8,036 bases of DNA from Rhizobium sp. LCM 4573 (GTDB taxonomy: Bacteria > Pseudomonadota > Alphaproteobacteria > Rhizobiales > Rhizobiaceae): NCBI RefSeq assembly GCF_001854865.1, contig NZ_MDDW01000029.1, positions 185,686 through 193,721 of the forward strand, in the 5' to 3' direction. A model generated the notes under the pieces. That model ran no database searches. It was not told the DNA's origin and worked only from the letters and a program-made list of their open reading frames with translations. Below, piece after piece: positions 6,403 through 8,036 of this stretch. Within the stretch, counting starts at the first letter, position 1, and each line of letters opens with the position of its first letter. The position numbers were made by a program, and so were the translations under genes.

Positions 6403-6990
6403 ATGAATGGAAAAATGGCCCTTTTCGGCGCGCTGTTGAGTGTCGCGGCCCTTCCCGCAGCCGGTTCCCTTGCGGTCGATGTGCCGAGTCTCGCCGAAGC
6501 GGCGGGCCGCTACGCCATCACGCCGTCCTCCAGCATTGCCTTTACGGTCGAGCAAGCCGGAGGCGGCGGTATCAGGGGCAGGTTCGGCCAGTTTTCCGGC
6601 ACGTTCGATCTGAGGGCGGGCAACCTCTCCGGTTCGACGGTCAGCTTCGAATTGCGGCCGGCAAGCGTCAGCACCGGGCAGCAGAGGATCGATACCTTCC
6701 TGCGCTCCGGGGCGGTGTTCGACACCGAACATTTCGACAGGATTTCATTCCGCTCCAGCCGTGTGGAGCAAACAGGTCCGGACACCGCCCGCGTGGCCGG
6801 CACCCTGACGGCCAGGGGCCGCAGTTCCGCCGAAAGCTTCGATGTGAAGCTGACTGGCTGGACCGGCCGCTCCATCAGCTTCGATGTCCACGGCAGGATC
6901 TTCCGCTCCCGCTACGGCATGGATGTCGGCACGCCGATCTATTCGAACGTCGTCCAGTTCGACATGAGGATAGAGGGTCGGCGCCGCTGA
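6403..6990 (+). CDS. yceI: YceI family periplasmic lipid-binding protein
   Basis: A 195-aa secreted protein of the YceI family, lipocalin-like barrels that bind polyisoprenoid or similar lipids in the periplasm. Residues 1-24 form a signal peptide: Lys4, a hydrophobic core LFGALLSVAALPAAG, and a probable cleavage near SLA-V. The mature part begins with GRYAITPSSSIAFTVEQAGG. It contains FGQFSGTFDL (61-70) and the family hallmark QRIDTFLRSGAVFDTEHF (94-111). It ends with RSRYGMDVGTPIYSNVVQF (168-186), typical last strands. The start codon follows an AAGGAG site, 4 bases after the b561 stop, so the two genes form one translational unit. It ends 7 bases from the convergent dxs stop. The ligand here is unknown; a quinone or isoprenoid lipid is a reasonable guess from the family and the b561 partner. 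Confidence 0.93.
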   Translation: MNGKMALFGALLSVAALPAAGSLAVDVPSLAEAAGRYAITPSSSIAFTVEQAGGGGIRGRFGQFSGTFDLRAGNLSGSTVSFELRPASVSTGQQRIDTFLRSGAVFDTEHFDRISFRSSRVEQTGPDTARVAGTLTARGRSSAESFDVKLTGWTGRSISFDVHGRIFRSRYGMDVGTPIYSNVVQFDMRIEGRRR

Positions 6991-7015
6991 GCGGGCGTCA
7001 GCCTGCCGCGCCGAC
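6977..7015. terminator. Nested inverted repeat across the convergent yceI and dxs stops
   Basis: The outer arms GTCGGCGC (6977-6984) and GCGCCGAC (7008-7015) are perfectly complementary. Inside them GCTGA (6986-6990) pairs with TCAGC (6998-7002) around a 7-base loop. Both stop codons lie in the inner stem. It could act as a bidirectional terminator or 3'-end stabiliser, but neither side has a good T-tract, so the terminator call is tentative. Confidence 0.45.
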
Positions 7016-8036
7016 GTCGATCCGCTTCTGGCCGAGTGCGCCGAAGACGGTCGAGACGATGCCTGCGCGGTCGAGGCCGGCCTTGGCATACATGGCATCC
7101 GGGCTCGCCTGCTCCATCCAGATATCCGGAAGCACCAGCGGGCGGATTTTCAGGCCGTGATCGAGCAGCCCCTCGGTGGAGAGGAACTGCAGGACATGCG
7201 CGCCGAAACCGCCGACCGCGCCTTCCTCGATGGTGATGAGCACCTCGTGATGGCGGGCGAGCTGGCGGATAAGATCGTGGTCCAGCGGCTTGGCGAAGCG
7301 TGCGTCGGCCACCGTCGTGGAAAGACCGGCCGCATCGAGGTCTTCCGCTGCCAGCAGACAGTCCTTGAGACGCGTGCCGAACGAAAGCAGCGCCACCTTG
7401 GAGCCCTGCTTGACGACGCGGCCCTTGCCGATCTCGAGAATCTGCCCGCGCTCCGGCAATTCTACGCCGACACCTTCGCCGCGCGGATAGCGGAACGAGA
7501 TCGGGCCTGCGTCATAGGCGGCGGCGGTGCGCACCATGTGCTTGAGTTCCGCTTCGTCCGCGGCGGCCATCACCACCATGCCCGGCAGCGTCGCCAGGAA
7601 GGTGGTGTCGAAGGAGCCCGCATGGGTCGGTCCGTCGGCGCCGACGAAGCCGGCGCGATCGATCGGGAAGCGCACGGGAAGTCCCTGGATCGCAACGTCA
7701 TGGACCACCTGGTCGTAGCCGCGCTGCAGGAAGGTGGAGTAGATGGCGCAGAAAGGTTTGTAGCCTTCCGCGGCAAGCCCCGCCGCAAACGTCACGGCGT
7801 GCTGCTCGGCAATGCCGACGTCGAAGGTACGGGAGGGGAAGGCTTCCGCCAGCTTGTCGATGCCGGTGCCGTTCGGCATGGCGGCGGTGATGCCGACGAT
7901 CTTCTCGTCATAGCCGGCTTCCTGCACGAGCGCCTCGCCGAAGACGCTGGTGTAGGAGGGTGCATTGGGCTTTGATTTCGCCTGCGCCCCGGTAATAACG
8001 TCGAACTTGTTGACGCCGTGATACTTGTCGGCTGCG
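6998..8036 (-). CDS. dxs: 1-deoxy-D-xylulose-5-phosphate synthase (C-terminal part; N-terminus beyond window)
   Basis: Dxs condenses pyruvate and glyceraldehyde 3-phosphate, using thiamine diphosphate, to give DXP for isoprenoid, thiamine and pyridoxal synthesis in the cytoplasm. About 345 of the usual 640 or so residues are present, and the frame is open to the window end. The visible part begins with [15 protein letters not shown] and [14 protein letters not shown]. It then has [18 protein letters not shown], whose Glu (codon 7807-7805) is the catalytic Glu370 equivalent of E. coli. Next come [18 protein letters not shown] and ISFRYPRG, then the transketolase C-terminal domain ([37 protein letters not shown]). 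The GDG thiamine-binding motif would be outside the window. It lies on the same strand as tlyA-rlmD but is separated from them by three opposite-strand genes. An apparent GTG start at 7927 is internal. Confidence 0.96.
   Translation of the reverse strand, partial: AADKYHGVNKFDVITGAQAKSKPNAPSYTSVFGEALVQEAGYDEKIVGITAAMPNGTGIDKLAEAFPSRTFDVGIAEQHAVTFAAGLAAEGYKPFCAIYSTFLQRGYDQVVHDVAIQGLPVRFPIDRAGFVGADGPTHAGSFDTTFLATLPGMVVMAAADEAELKHMVRTAAAYDAGPISFRYPRGEGVGVELPERGQILEIGKGRVVKQGSKVALLSFGTRLKDCLLAAEDLDAAGLSTTVADARFAKPLDHDLIRQLARHHEVLITIEEGAVGGFGAHVLQFLSTEGLLDHGLKIRPLVLPDIWMEQASPDAMYAKAGLDRAGIVSTVFGALGQKRIDVGAAG

Noticed and set aside
7157..7975. A 272-codon plus-strand frame opposite dxs
   Set aside because: The opposite strand encodes unmistakable Dxs motifs; this frame is His/Arg/Gly-rich shadow sequence.

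Overview
The window is an ordinary-looking, GC-rich stretch of alphaproteobacterial chromosome. Codon usage, gene families and the grouping of dxs, tlyA and an RNA m5U methyltransferase suggest Rhizobiales (Rhizobium/Agrobacterium/Sinorhizobium-like). This placement is inference from gene content, since no rRNA or other marker is present. There is no mobile element, tRNA, CRISPR array or phage gene, and coding density is very high, with only two spacers longer than 100 bases.

Left part (1-1534, + strand): the 3' end of a long acyl-CoA dehydrogenase gene carrying the extra C-terminal domain, followed after 11 bases by a crotonase-fold gene. Together they look like a two-gene acyl-CoA oxidation unit. 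The crotonase has an enoyl-CoA isomerase-like active site rather than the two hydratase glutamates.

Middle left (1538-3531, - strand): tlyA and a TrmA/RumA-type rRNA m5U methyltransferase overlap by ATGA and form a ribosome-modification operon transcribed leftward. Its stop codon lies 3 bases from the crotonase stop.

Middle right (3712-6990, + strand): a methyl-accepting chemotaxis protein with a CHASE3-like periplasmic sensor, two HAMP-like segments and a C-terminal DWSEF tether. It is closed by a strong GC hairpin. Next come a cytochrome b561 and a YceI-family periplasmic lipid-binding protein, a tightly coupled pair equivalent to E. coli yceJ-yceI.

Right end (6998-8036, - strand): the C-terminal half of dxs, first enzyme of the MEP isoprenoid pathway, running off the window. 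It meets yceI tail to tail with 7 bases between stops, and a nested inverted repeat covers both stop codons. Because dxs and tlyA-rlmD share a strand, the chemoreceptor/b561/YceI block looks like an opposite-strand insert within a leftward housekeeping cluster. A functional link between YceI (polyisoprenoid binding) and Dxs (isoprenoid precursor supply) is possible but is only suggested by position.

I did not find convincing evidence of a new biological system. The points most worth a second look are the crotonase active site, the chemoreceptor sensor domain, and the small RNA-level structures at gene junctions.
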